A stretch of DNA of 64,000 nucleotides from the NCBI GenBank assembly GCA_947499635.1, contig CANMPD010000008.1:1-64000 (forward strand), written 5' to 3'. The stretch comes from an uncultured Paracoccaceae bacterium. GTDB taxonomy: Bacteria > Pseudomonadota > Alphaproteobacteria > Rhodobacterales > Rhodobacteraceae. Numbering within the stretch: position 1 is the stretch's first letter; every line of letters starts with the position of its first letter. The notes beneath the pieces are model-generated. The model was not told where the DNA came from and did not search any database. It saw nothing but the letters and a program-made list of their open reading frames with translations. Of the stretch, positions 18,395 to 27,520 are shown in pieces. The position numbers were made by a program, and so were the translations under genes.

Positions 18395-19906
18395 TTAATC
18401 GCCGTCAGCAACCCCAGCTGCATTCAACCGGGCACGACGTGCGCGATAGCTCGGCAATGCCACCAACACCACTGCGATAATCAGCAGACCCAGTGTCATC
18501 GGACGTTCCCAAATAAACGCAACCCCGTCATACAACTGCATTGAGCGGGCAAAGTTGTCTTCCATCATCCCGCCAAGAATGAAGCCAATCAACAGCGGCG
18601 CAAGCGGGTAATCCGCAAACTTCAGCGCTGTCGCACAGACACCAAAGCCAACCAGCAACAACAGTTCTGTCGCGTTGTTCTGCCCGATATAGGCCCCCAT
18701 CAGAGTAAAGAACAAAATGAATGGGATCAGGAAGTTGCGTGGAACCGAAAGAACCTTGGCGATATAAGGGATAAGTGGCAGGTTCAGGATCAACAGAACC
18801 AAATTGCCGATAAACATCGACATGATCACCGCCCAGAACACCTGTGGCTCGTCGATCATCAACCGTGGTCCCGGCGTCACGTTCAACGCAATCAAGGCCC
18901 CCAACAAGATCGCCGTGGTGCCGGACCCGGGGATCCCCAAGGTCAGCAGTGGCACAAAGGACCCCGTACAGGCCGCGTTGTTTGCGGTCTCTGGCGCGGC
19001 AAGACCCTTGATCGACCCTTTACCGAACTCATCCTGCTCTGCTTTGGTGGCGATATTGCGTTCAACCGCATAGCCCAAGAAGCTCGCAATTGTTGCACCA
19101 GCGCCAGGCAGAACCCCAATGAAGAAGCCCTGTAGCGACTGACGACCAATCACAGGCGCAATCGCACGTGCCTCGGCCCCTGAGATACGCAGATCGGAAA
19201 TTTCACCGCCATCCGTAGCCGTTTCCTTTTTCTTGAGCACCAAAAACAAGGCTTCAGGCAAGGCAAACATCGCCATGGCAAGCGTGATAAACCCAAACCC
19301 AGACTGCAGATCCAAAATACCCATCGTAAAGCGCGGTAGGTTAAACAATGCGCCCTCACCAACGGTTGCCATGATCAGACCCAGCGTCGTCATCAACAAC
19401 GCCTTAGCCACCTGCCCCGTGCCCGCAAAGGCTGCAATCGCGGACAGGCCCACGACCATAAGCGCGAAATACTCGGACGAGTGGAACAGCAGTGCAACAG
19501 ATGACAAAGCAGGTGCAAAGATCATCAATAGGATCGCACCAATGGTGCCGCCTGCAAAGCTAGAGATCGCTGCGATTGTCAGCGCCTTACCGGCCTTGCC
19601 CTGTCGGGCCATAGGATAGCCGTCGAAACTACTGGCGACGGTACCCGCAACCCCCGGCGCATTCAGCAGGATAGACGAGGTCGAGCCGCCAAAAATCGCA
19701 CCGTAATACACACCGGCCAGCAAAATCAGCGCTGCCGACGGGTCGCCCATGGAAATCGCCACAGGAATCATAATCGCGATAATCGACATCGGGCCAAGGC
19801 CCGGCAACATCCCGATGAATGTCCCGATCAGACATCCCGCAATCACCATCAACAGGTTTTGGATAGACAGGGCCGTTTGCAGGCCAATCAGAAGTCCTTC
19901 AAGCAT
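18395..19906 (-). CDS. tctA: tripartite tricarboxylate transporter large permease
   Basis: A 503-aa inner-membrane protein with about a dozen TM helices, the channel-forming TctA subunit. Diagnostic glycine-rich segments are GTFIGMLPGLGPM near residue 35, YYGAIFGGSTSSILLNAPG, and the second-half counterpart GFFIGVLPGAGAT with FVPLLTLGIPGSGTTAI. These two repeated loops are the conserved signature of the family. The start at ATG 19906 has CGGAGG 6 nt upstream and overlaps the end of tctB; longer in-frame extensions have no such site. Last gene of tctCBA. Confidence 0.95.
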   Translation of the reverse strand: MLEGLLIGLQTALSIQNLLMVIAGCLIGTFIGMLPGLGPMSIIAIMIPVAISMGDPSAALILLAGVYYGAIFGGSTSSILLNAPGVAGTVASSFDGYPMARQGKAGKALTIAAISSFAGGTIGAILLMIFAPALSSVALLFHSSEYFALMVVGLSAIAAFAGTGQVAKALLMTTLGLIMATVGEGALFNLPRFTMGILDLQSGFGFITLAMAMFALPEALFLVLKKKETATDGGEISDLRISGAEARAIAPVIGRQSLQGFFIGVLPGAGATIASFLGYAVERNIATKAEQDEFGKGSIKGLAAPETANNAACTGSFVPLLTLGIPGSGTTAILLGALIALNVTPGPRLMIDEPQVFWAVIMSMFIGNLVLLILNLPLIPYIAKVLSVPRNFLIPFILFFTLMGAYIGQNNATELLLLVGFGVCATALKFADYPLAPLLIGFILGGMMEDNFARSMQLYDGVAFIWERPMTLGLLIIAVVLVALPSYRARRARLNAAGVADGD

Positions 19907-19907
19907 A

Positions 19908-20390
19908 TCAGCCTCCGATAAATCCAGGTAGGGGACGCAGATAGATGCCCAGCACCTCCTGCACGAGATACCACACGACAAAGGTCGCAATGGCGGCGAC
20001 AATGACCATCAAGATCACTTTGCGTTCGCCCAAGACTGCCGATCCAAGGATCAAAAACGCCATGGTTGAAAACAAAAAGCCCAGCGGACGCAGACACAGC
20101 GCATAAGCCACCATCAGTACCAGTAGAAAAATAGCCTGACCCAAATGGTATTCATGCAAGCGGCGATAATCGATTTCACCGATCTTAAGATCAGATTTTT
20201 CGACGTTAAAAATGATGATAAAACAAGAAACTATCGCGATGATGGACAGTAATTTAGGGAATGTGCTGGGCCAAATTGGCGTGCGGCGCATAAAGGGTGC
20301 AAGCCCTGCATCCATCGTAAACCACGCGGCATAGCCATATGCGAGACAAATCCCGAGTATTATAAGTGCGATCCAACGATCAAGTGCCAT
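19908..20390 (-). CDS. tctB: tripartite tricarboxylate transporter small subunit
   Basis: A 160-aa membrane protein with four hydrophobic helices (about residues 6-22, 38-58, 80-115 in two passes, and 125-145) and little sequence conservation, as usual for TctB. The assignment rests on size, topology and position between tctC and tctA. It stabilises the large permease. Its stop overlaps the translation start region of tctA, indicating coupled synthesis. Confidence 0.88.
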   Translation of the reverse strand: MALDRWIALIILGICLAYGYAAWFTMDAGLAPFMRRTPIWPSTFPKLLSIIAIVSCFIIIFNVEKSDLKIGEIDYRRLHEYHLGQAIFLLVLMVAYALCLRPLGFLFSTMAFLILGSAVLGERKVILMVIVAAIATFVVWYLVQEVLGIYLRPLPGFIGG

Positions 20391-20410
20391 CGTGGCCTCC
20401 CATAAGATGG

Positions 20411-20437
20411 AAAAAGGGCGGGAACTCTCTCCCGCCC
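20411..20437 (-). terminator. intra-operon hairpin between tctC and tctB
   Basis: Reading the minus strand, GGGCGGGA (20437-20430) pairs with TCCCGCCC (20423-20416) around a 6-nt loop and is followed by TTTTT (20415-20411). It has the form of an intrinsic terminator just after tctC. Partial termination or 3'-end protection here would give more binding protein than permease. Confidence 0.75.
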
Positions 20438-20460
20438 ACTTCGTACATTGACGGTGGAGT

Positions 20461-21444
20461 TTAGAGGAAGCCCAGCTTCTTCATCAGCTCACCCATTGTT
20501 TTTTCTTGGTCTTCCAAGAACGCTTTGAAGTCATCGCCAGAATTGTGGATGTTGACCCAACCGTTACGTGCACGCACTTCTTCCCATTCAGGGGTGTCGT
20601 ACATTTTATCAATCGCCGCTTGGAACGCGACAACCTTTTCCTCGGCCAGACCTGGTGCGCCAAAGAACCCGCGCCAGTTCACAAATGTCGTGTCGATGCC
20701 TTGCTCGATCATGGTCTGTGCATCTGGCGCAGATGAAATGCGCTCAGGTGCGGTAACACCGATGATTTTAACCTCACCCGCATCTGCCAGATCGATTGCT
20801 TCGGAAAGCCCTGTCGACAGAGCAGCAATTTCGCCAGACAGCAGTGACGCCATGGCTTTACCACCAGCGTCATAAGGAATGTACTTCACGCCCAGTGCAT
20901 CTTGGCCTGCCGCTTCCATAACCATGGCCGCAACAAGGTGATCCATACCACCAGGAACAGAGCCACCACCAATCGCTGTAGAGGACGGGTCGGCCTCATA
21001 AGCTGCAATCAGATCCTGCATCGAGCTAATCGCGCTGTCTTTGCTTACGACGATCGCCGCATAGTCACCGATGGTGCCAGACACGAGTGTCAGATCACGG
21101 AAGCTATGTGGGAAAACACCTGTCAGCGAACGGATCACGATAGGGGTTGAGTTTACCATCAGCGTGTCTTCGCTGCTGTCAGCGTTTTCGATCAAGAAAC
21201 CGATCGCTTTACCGCCGCCACCACCGGACATGTTTTCATAAGACGCAGTACCAACAAGACCAGATTTTGTCAGCGCTTCGCCTGTGCCGCGGGCTGTACC
21301 ATCCCAGCCACCACCAGCACCGCCAGGGATCAAAAAGTGAATCTTGTCGAGAACTTTTTCTTCCGCAACAGCCGGCAGTGCAAAACTCAGTGCAGCAACA
21401 GCAGTAGCCATCAGGGCGCGGCGGCCCATTTTGAATGTTGTCAT
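20461..21444 (-). CDS. tctC: Tct substrate-binding protein
   Basis: A 327-aa periplasmic binding protein of the TctC/Bug family. The start at ATG 21444 follows a perfect GGGAGG site. A signal peptide (KMGRRALMATAVAALSFALPAVA) covers residues 1-27. The family beta strand and ligand loop appear as DKIHFLIPGGAGGGWDGTARGTGEAL, then SYENMSGGGGGKAIGF and AIGGGSVPGGMDHL. Bug proteins bind carboxylates such as citrate, but the ligand is not readable from the sequence. It is first in tctCBA and divergent from a two-component pair. Confidence 0.93.
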   Translation of the reverse strand: MTTFKMGRRALMATAVAALSFALPAVAEEKVLDKIHFLIPGGAGGGWDGTARGTGEALTKSGLVGTASYENMSGGGGGKAIGFLIENADSSEDTLMVNSTPIVIRSLTGVFPHSFRDLTLVSGTIGDYAAIVVSKDSAISSMQDLIAAYEADPSSTAIGGGSVPGGMDHLVAAMVMEAAGQDALGVKYIPYDAGGKAMASLLSGEIAALSTGLSEAIDLADAGEVKIIGVTAPERISSAPDAQTMIEQGIDTTFVNWRGFFGAPGLAEEKVVAFQAAIDKMYDTPEWEEVRARNGWVNIHNSGDDFKAFLEDQEKTMGELMKKLGFL

Positions 21445-21507
21445 GATATCCTCCCAAATTGACAACTGGTCGCTAGGCGACATAGTCAGAGGTGCAACAT
21501 CCACACG

Positions 21508-21526
21508 AACCTGACACAAACCTGAC
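21508..21526. promoter_or_regulatory. tandem direct repeat, candidate TctD-type operator
   Basis: AACCTGAC at 21508-21515 is repeated exactly at 21519-21526, start-to-start 11 bp, one helical turn. Side-by-side direct repeats with this pitch are the usual binding mode of OmpR/PhoB-type dimers. They lie in the 109-bp intergenic region between tctC and the divergent OmpR-family regulator, 64 bp upstream of the tctC start. Confidence 0.5.
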
Positions 21527-21553
21527 GCGTCCTTTAAAAAGTCGAAAATATTA

Positions 21554-22219
21554 ATGAAATTTTTGTTAGTCGAAGACAATCGAGAATTGGCAAATGCAGT
21601 CGCTTCACGCCTGCAAATAGACGGTCATGTCGTTGATATTGCAGAATTAATAGAGGATGCAATCGTCTATGCTGACACATCAGAATATGATCTGATCCTG
21701 CTTGATATAATGCTACCAGATGGCGACGGGCGCAGCTTTCTGGAACACCACCGCACGCATAAACGCAACACACCTGTCATCGTTTTGACAGCTAGGTCAC
21801 AGGTTTCTGACAGAATCAGCCTGCTGGATCTGGGCGCTGACGACTATGTAACCAAACCTTTTGACCACGCCGAGTTAGAAGCGCGCTGCCGGGCGGTGTT
21901 ACGACGCAACACAGGATCCTCGCAACCAATGGTCACCTTTGGCGACGTGCGCTATGATCCAGTGGCCGGGCAAATGTACGTCAGCAACACCCCCGTCAAA
22001 CTGCGCAATCGCGAATTGCGTCTGTTCGAACTGTTAATCAACGCGCCCAATCAGATCTTTTCCAAACAAAAGCTCTGTGATCGCCTGTTTTCCTATGACG
22101 AGGACGCATCAGAAAATGCAATCGAGGTCTATGTAGGGCGTATTCGCAAACACCTTGAAGGGGCAAATGTGACGATCTCAACCCATCGCGGGCTTGGCTA
22201 TAGGCTTGATTTAAAATGA
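21554..22219 (+). CDS. OmpR-family response regulator (TctD-like)
   Basis: A 221-aa two-component regulator. The receiver domain (1-~115) has the acidic pair ED (7-8), phospho-acceptor Asp51 in LILLDIMLPDGDG, the Thr in VIVLTAR and Lys in VTKPF. The C-terminal winged helix (~125-220) has VKLRNRELRLFELLI, SKQKLCDRLF, the recognition helix NAIEVYVGRIRKHLE and the wing ISTHRGLGYRL. It is divergent from tctCBA and overlaps the kinase gene by 4 nt, so it is the expected activator of the transporter, as for TctD in Salmonella. Confidence 0.92.
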   Translation: MKFLLVEDNRELANAVASRLQIDGHVVDIAELIEDAIVYADTSEYDLILLDIMLPDGDGRSFLEHHRTHKRNTPVIVLTARSQVSDRISLLDLGADDYVTKPFDHAELEARCRAVLRRNTGSSQPMVTFGDVRYDPVAGQMYVSNTPVKLRNRELRLFELLINAPNQIFSKQKLCDRLFSYDEDASENAIEVYVGRIRKHLEGANVTISTHRGLGYRLDLK

Positions 22220-23616
22220 GCGATTTTGGCGTGCGTGACGGATCACAAGACACCCAAAACGAAAACGTCGCAGTTGCCGGCTCTCTGCGCAGAACATTGA
22301 TGATTTCGCTTGTAGGGGCTGCGTTGATTTTGGCGGCAATCCTGTACATCGTGGTGCGCAGCTATGCCGCGCAGATTGCGCAGACAACACAAGATCGCAT
22401 CCTCAGCGCCTCTGTCACCAGCATTCTCGACGCTGCCACCATTCGAAATGGCGCGTTAGATGTAGAGCTGCCCTATGCGGCGTTCTCTATTCTATCAACA
22501 CCCGCCGATGACCGGTTTTTCTATGCGATATACCAAGATGGCAACTTCCTGTCAGGGTACTCCGACCTCGACTACCTACCTCTGCCAGACGGGCAAATGC
22601 ATTTTGAAAGCATTGAATTCGCAGACGCCCCAGTGCGCATAGCGGTTGGAGCCCGCCGCTTGATCGGGGCAAGCGGCCCCGTCACCCTCAATGTGGTTGT
22701 CGGCCAAACCAAAGAGAGCCTCGCCGGGGTGCTTAACCGTATTGCAGGTCACGCAGCGCTCTTGGGCGGCGGATTTTTCGTGGTGATGACGTTATTCTCT
22801 ATCTGGCTGACCGCAGTGTCAATCTTGCCGCTCACCCGCCTTGCAGCGTCGGTCCATCGACGCGGTCCCGAAGACCTGCGCCCCGTTGTGTCACCCGTTC
22901 CCGGCGAAATGGCCCCATTGGTCGGTTCGCTCAATAATCTGATGCGGCGTCTGGATCATTCGCTCAACCAGTCCGAAGAATTCATCGCCGAGGCGGCCCA
23001 CCGCGTACGCACCCCTCTTGCGACGGTACGCACCTATGCAGAAACAACGCTGCAACGGGTGGATAAGCTGGAAAACCGCCAAGCCCTCAGATCTATGGTC
23101 CGCGCCATCGACGAAAGCTCGCGCGCGGCGGGGCAATTGCTGGATCACGCGATGATCACCTTTCGCGCGGATCACCTGACAAAGACGCATCTGAACCTAA
23201 GCGATCTCGCCCGCGAATTGGTCCGCTCCATGGGCCCGATTGCCGAAATGAAAGATATCGAACTCACCCTCACCGCCCCGAAAGATGTGGCCGTCAACGG
23301 TGACGCAATTTTGCTGCAAAATGCATTGCGCAATATTTTGGATAATGCACTGAAATACTCGCCCCCTGAAAGCAGCATTACCGTCACGGTCACTGACAAC
23401 CCCGCCACCTTTCGCGTCCAAGACCAGGGTCAGGGCTTTCCGACCGCAGAGATCAACACAGTCGCGACGCGGTTCACGCGCGGCTCGAATGTCGCCGGTG
23501 TCATTGGCTCGGGATTGGGGCTTACTATTGTCAAGGACGTCGCAACCGCGCATGACGGCACACTTACACTCAACAATCAGCCGGGAGGTGGCGCATGCGT
23601 AGAACTTTCCTTTTGA
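22216..23616 (+). CDS. sensor histidine kinase (TctE-like)
   Basis: A 466-aa inner-membrane kinase. TM1 is at ~29-48, a periplasmic sensor domain of ~120 residues (~50-175), TM2 at ~180-204, a HAMP-like linker ~205-250, a dimerisation helix with AAHRVRTPLATVR where His262 is the phospho-acceptor, and a HATPase_c domain with NALRNILDNALKYSP, VQDQGQGFP and GSGLGLTIV. The HRVRTPL form of the H-box is typical of TctE/QseC-like kinases. It overlaps the upstream regulator by 4 nt and the downstream binding-protein gene by 22 nt, indicating coordinated synthesis of all three. Confidence 0.92.
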   Translation: MSDFGVRDGSQDTQNENVAVAGSLRRTLMISLVGAALILAAILYIVVRSYAAQIAQTTQDRILSASVTSILDAATIRNGALDVELPYAAFSILSTPADDRFFYAIYQDGNFLSGYSDLDYLPLPDGQMHFESIEFADAPVRIAVGARRLIGASGPVTLNVVVGQTKESLAGVLNRIAGHAALLGGGFFVVMTLFSIWLTAVSILPLTRLAASVHRRGPEDLRPVVSPVPGEMAPLVGSLNNLMRRLDHSLNQSEEFIAEAAHRVRTPLATVRTYAETTLQRVDKLENRQALRSMVRAIDESSRAAGQLLDHAMITFRADHLTKTHLNLSDLARELVRSMGPIAEMKDIELTLTAPKDVAVNGDAILLQNALRNILDNALKYSPPESSITVTVTDNPATFRVQDQGQGFPTAEINTVATRFTRGSNVAGVIGSGLGLTIVKDVATAHDGTLTLNNQPGGGACVELSF

Positions 23617-24617
23617 TCCTGATGCTTGCGACGCTGCTGTCGCATGCAACAACCAGCACCGCGCAGCAGTGGGAAGATCACCAAACATTTGGCAATGACA
23701 CAGCCCGCGTGACCCTGCGCATCCTATCCAGCACCGATGCGGCCTATCTCGCCCCTATCATCACCGATTTTGTGGCCCCCTATCCGGACATACAGGTTGA
23801 ATATTTTGTCACGGGCACGGCAGAGATCTATGATCTGGTGCTCCAAGATCCTTCGGCCTTTGATCTGGTGATCTCAAGCGCGATGGATTTGCAAATCAAA
23901 CTGGTAAATGACGGCTTTGCCTCACGTCTCGAGGACATCTCAGCCCCTGCTTGGACACAATGGCGCAGCAGCCTGTTTGGGTTCACCGCGGAACCGGCCG
24001 CGATTGTATTGAACAAAGCCGCTTTTGCAGGCAAATCAATTCCGCAGACACGACAGCAGCTTATCACGCGCCTGCGTGCAGACCCTGCGATGTTTCAAGA
24101 TAAGATTGCCACCTATGACATCCGCCGATCTGGCCTTGGATACCTGTTTGCCGCACAGGATGCGCGCAGCTCTGAAACATATTGGCGTCTCACCGAGGTC
24201 ATGGGCGCGCTTGGCACCAAGCTTTACTGCTGTTCTGCACAGATGATTGACGCCGTTGCAGATGGTCAAATCCTCGTCGCTTATAATGTGCTCGGCAGCT
24301 ATGCGGCGGCACAATACGCCCATAACGACCAGATCGAAATCATCATCCCAGACGATTTTGCCACCACGATGATGCGCACGATTTTTGTATCAAACAAAGC
24401 AGACAACTCTGAATTTGCCAGCGCATTTGTGCGGTTTCTGCTCACCGCCTCAGCCCGAGCGCCTGCGCCTGATACATTGCGGTTGCCGCTGCTGACCGAT
24501 CAAAATGGCGAAGACGCGCGGCGTATGATCCCGCTTGAGCCCTCGATCATGATTTATCTCGACCGCCTGCAACGCCGCGCCTTTACCCAAGAATGGGAAA
24601 GCGCAATTGATCAATAA
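23595..24617 (+). CDS. periplasmic ABC-type binding protein coupled to the kinase
   Basis: A 340-aa exported protein of the extracellular solute-binding family 1 type (PgtC/FbpA-like). A signal peptide occupies residues 1-23 (cleavage after STA). The mature part opens with VTLRILSSTDAAYLAPIITDF and contains YDLVLQDPSAFDLVISSAMD, the DRRSGLGYL-like region and LVAYNVLGSYA, all usual for the fold. There is no permease or ATPase for it. Its start lies inside the 3' end of the kinase gene. A role as a ligand-sensing partner of the kinase is therefore more likely than uptake; PgtC of the phosphoglycerate system is a precedent for a binding-protein-like regulator. Confidence 0.8.
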   Translation: MRRTFLLILMLATLLSHATTSTAQQWEDHQTFGNDTARVTLRILSSTDAAYLAPIITDFVAPYPDIQVEYFVTGTAEIYDLVLQDPSAFDLVISSAMDLQIKLVNDGFASRLEDISAPAWTQWRSSLFGFTAEPAAIVLNKAAFAGKSIPQTRQQLITRLRADPAMFQDKIATYDIRRSGLGYLFAAQDARSSETYWRLTEVMGALGTKLYCCSAQMIDAVADGQILVAYNVLGSYAAAQYAHNDQIEIIIPDDFATTMMRTIFVSNKADNSEFASAFVRFLLTASARAPAPDTLRLPLLTDQNGEDARRMIPLEPSIMIYLDRLQRRAFTQEWESAIDQ

Positions 24618-24620
24618 GAC

Positions 24621-24650
24621 GAAACGCCCACACGGATATGTGGGCGTTTC
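24621..24650. terminator. bidirectional terminator between binding protein and clpB
   Basis: GAAACGCCCACA (24621-24632) pairs perfectly with TGTGGGCGTTTC (24639-24650) across a 6-nt loop, 12 bp in all. The T-rich ends (GTTTCTC on one strand, GTTTCGTC on the other) are short, so efficiency may be moderate. It separates two convergent genes. Confidence 0.75.
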
Positions 24651-24668
24651 TCATATGCTCAGACAGGT

Positions 24669-27284
24669 TTAATGAACGGGGGCTTCCACCTGTAAAACCC
24701 GCTGAGAGGCCGACACACGGTCGCCGATATGTAGTCCCGCATCTGACGCCGTGACCGTCACCGTGTCTCCATCGCTCACATCTCCGGACAGCAAGGCCTC
24801 AGCCAGCGGATTTTGCAACGCCCGTTGGATCACGCGTTTCAGCGGACGCGCACCAAATACGGGATCATAGCCCTCGTTGGCCAGCCAAACCTTGGCCTCT
24901 GTACTCAGATCTAGATCGATTTTACGCCCTGCCAGACGTTTCAGCAGGCGCGCCAGCTGAATATCAACGATCCCGCCCATGTCCTCACGTGCCAGGCGAT
25001 CAAAAATCACGGTCTCGTCCAGACGGTTCAGGAATTCTGGGCGGAAATGTCCCCGCACAGCCTCCATCACCTGTGTACGTGCCTCTGTCGGGTCGGCCCC
25101 ATCCGGTAACTGACTGAGCGCCTGTGCCCCAAGGTTCGACGTCAGGATGATCAGCGTCTGTTTAAAATCCACTGTACGCCCTTGCCCATCCGTCAGGACA
25201 CCGTCGTCCAATACTTGCAACAGCACGTTGAACACATCTGGGTGTGCTTTTTCGACCTCGTCAAACAAAACCACCTGATAAGGCCTGCGCCGCACAGCTT
25301 CGGTTAACACGCCACCTTCGTCATACCCCACATACCCGGGAGGTGCGCCAATCAGGCGGGCAACCGCGTGTTTTTCCATGAACTCAGACATATCAACCCG
25401 CACCATGGCGCTGTCGTCATCGAACATAAATTCCGCCACAGCTTTCGTCAGTTCCGTCTTGCCGACGCCGGTTGGTCCGAGAAACAGGAAACTGCCCAGC
25501 GGACGGTTTTCGTCATTCAAACCAGCCCGCGCACGGCGGACCGCATTGGCCACAGCTGTCACTGCCGCCTGTTGACCAATGACCCGCCCGTGCAGATCGT
25601 CCTCCATCCGCAGCAGCTTTTCGCGCTCACCCTCGAGCATTTTGGCAACGGGAATACCTGTCCAACGCTCAACAACAGCGGCGATTTGTTCAGGGCGCAC
25701 AGCCTCTTTCGGGGGTTGGCCTGCACCGCTTTCTTCGGCATCGGCCAATTGCTTTTCTAATCCCGGAATAACACCGTAAGACAGTTCACCCGCGCGACCC
25801 AAATTGCCCTCGCGCTTGGCGATTTCCAGATCTGCCCGTGCCTTGTCCAACTGTTCCTTAAGCACAGTCGCCGAGGCCATTTTGTCCCGTTCCGCCTGCC
25901 AATGCGCCGTCATCTGCGCCGATTGCTCCTGCAGATCGGCCAGTTCTTTTTGCAGCTGTTCCAACCGGTCGCTTGACGCCACATCATCTTCGCGCTTTAG
26001 CGCCTCTTCTTCGATCTGCATTTGCAGGATCTGACGGTCCAGCGCGTCCAGTTCTTCGGGTTTGCTGTCCACTTCCATCCGCAAGCGCGACGACGCCTCG
26101 TCCATCAGATCAATCGCTTTATCCGGCAAAAACCGGTCCGTGATATAACGATGCGACAGGGTTGCAGCTGCCACCAATGCAGCATCTGCAATGCGCACTC
26201 CGTGGTGTAATTCGTATTTTTCCTTGATACCACGCAGAATTGAAATCGTATCTTCGACCGTAGGTTCCTGCACCTGCACAGGCTGGAACCGCCGCGCCAA
26301 AGCCGCGTCTTTTTCGACGTATTTGCGGTACTCATCCAAGGTCGTCGCACCGATGCAATGCAGCTCACCACGGGCGAGCGCCGGTTTGATCAGATTGGCC
26401 GCATCCATTGCGCCATCTGATTTCCCCGCGCCGACCAACGTGTGCATCTCGTCGATGAACAAAACGATTTCGCCTGCAGCCTCTCCGACCTCAGTGAGAA
26501 TAGATTTCAAACGTTCCTCAAACTCACCGCGATATTTCGCACCGGCAATCAGGGCCCCCATATCCAGCGACAACAGAGATTTATCGCGCAGCGATTCGGG
26601 CACATCGCCATTGATGATCCGCAGGGCTAAGCCTTCGGCGATGGCCGTCTTACCCACCCCCGGCTCCCCGATCAAAACAGGATTATTCTTGGTACGTCGC
26701 GACAAGACCTGCATGGAGCGGCGAATTTCCTCGTCGCGACCAATGATCGGGTCAATCTTACCCTCGCGCGCACGCGCAGTCAGGTCGATCGTGTATTTCT
26801 TAAGCGCCTCATAGGCATCTTCGGCACTGGCATTGTCGGCTTTGCGACCTTTACGAATATCATTGATCGCTTCGTTCAGCTTTTGCGCCGTCACGCCCGC
26901 GCCATCAAGCACCTCTTTGGCTTTCGACTTCACCAGGCACAGGGCCATCAACAGGCGCTCCACCGGCACAAAACTATCGCCAGCTTTTTCCGCGACCTTA
27001 GCGGCCTCGTCCAAGACCTTAACCGTTTGGTTATCCATATAGATCTGCGCTGCCGAACCGCTGACCTTTGGCTGTTTGGCCACAGCAGTATCAACCGCCA
27101 TACGTACCTGTGTCACATCCCCACCCGAGGCCGTGATCAAATTGGCGCACATACCCTGATCATCATCCATCAACGCCTTGAGGATATGTTCTGGCACCAA
27201 CCGTTGGTGTTCTTCGCGCAGGGCAATGGTTTGGGCCGCTTGCACAAACCCGCGCGCCCGCTCTGTGAACTTGTTCAAGTCCAT
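24669..27284 (-). CDS. clpB: ATP-dependent chaperone ClpB
   Basis: An 871-aa Hsp100 disaggregase of usual length. Order: N-terminal Clp repeat domain (~1-145); first AAA+ module with Walker A GEPGVGKT at 206-213, Walker [15 protein letters not shown] and the [10 protein letters not shown] pore region; a long coiled-coil middle domain (~400-525) that distinguishes ClpB from ClpA; second AAA+ module with [18 protein letters not shown] pore loop and GARPLKR sensor 2. The start at ATG 27284 has AAGGAGAG upstream; the longer frame does not. It works with DnaK to rescue aggregated proteins. A heat-shock-like promoter lies upstream. Confidence 0.97.
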   Translation of the reverse strand: MDLNKFTERARGFVQAAQTIALREEHQRLVPEHILKALMDDDQGMCANLITASGGDVTQVRMAVDTAVAKQPKVSGSAAQIYMDNQTVKVLDEAAKVAEKAGDSFVPVERLLMALCLVKSKAKEVLDGAGVTAQKLNEAINDIRKGRKADNASAEDAYEALKKYTIDLTARAREGKIDPIIGRDEEIRRSMQVLSRRTKNNPVLIGEPGVGKTAIAEGLALRIINGDVPESLRDKSLLSLDMGALIAGAKYRGEFEERLKSILTEVGEAAGEIVLFIDEMHTLVGAGKSDGAMDAANLIKPALARGELHCIGATTLDEYRKYVEKDAALARRFQPVQVQEPTVEDTISILRGIKEKYELHHGVRIADAALVAAATLSHRYITDRFLPDKAIDLMDEASSRLRMEVDSKPEELDALDRQILQMQIEEEALKREDDVASSDRLEQLQKELADLQEQSAQMTAHWQAERDKMASATVLKEQLDKARADLEIAKREGNLGRAGELSYGVIPGLEKQLADAEESGAGQPPKEAVRPEQIAAVVERWTGIPVAKMLEGEREKLLRMEDDLHGRVIGQQAAVTAVANAVRRARAGLNDENRPLGSFLFLGPTGVGKTELTKAVAEFMFDDDSAMVRVDMSEFMEKHAVARLIGAPPGYVGYDEGGVLTEAVRRRPYQVVLFDEVEKAHPDVFNVLLQVLDDGVLTDGQGRTVDFKQTLIILTSNLGAQALSQLPDGADPTEARTQVMEAVRGHFRPEFLNRLDETVIFDRLAREDMGGIVDIQLARLLKRLAGRKIDLDLSTEAKVWLANEGYDPVFGARPLKRVIQRALQNPLAEALLSGDVSDGDTVTVTASDAGLHIGDRVSASQRVLQVEAPVH

Positions 27285-27366
27285 GTCGTCTCTCCTTCTT
27301 AAGCGCCCAGTATAAAATGGCAGCGCCCGCCTTTGCGGCACGCCCCGTGCTGGGCCTCGCCTTCAG

Positions 27367-27394
27367 ATTTGGGAACTCTCCCGCAATCTTCAAG
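27367..27394 (-). promoter_or_regulatory. heat-shock (RpoH-type) promoter of clpB
   Basis: On the minus strand CTTGAA (27394-27389) is followed after 15 nt by CCCAAAT (27373-27367). This agrees with the RpoH consensus CTTGAAA and CCCCATNT at normal spacing. It lies about 83 nt upstream of the clpB start codon. Confidence 0.65.
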
Positions 27395-27520
27395 AGCATT
27401 GTAACGCGACAATCTTGCCAAGGCATTGATCCCGATCAACCCTGCCCCCCTTTTCTGCACAGACACATAAGGGTAGGAAGCCATAAACGCGCCAAACCTG
27501 AACACACCGGAGACCACCCA

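Noticed and set aside
26191-26814. 207-codon plus-strand frame
   Set aside because: Antisense to the conserved first AAA+ module of clpB; Ser/Arg-rich shadow.
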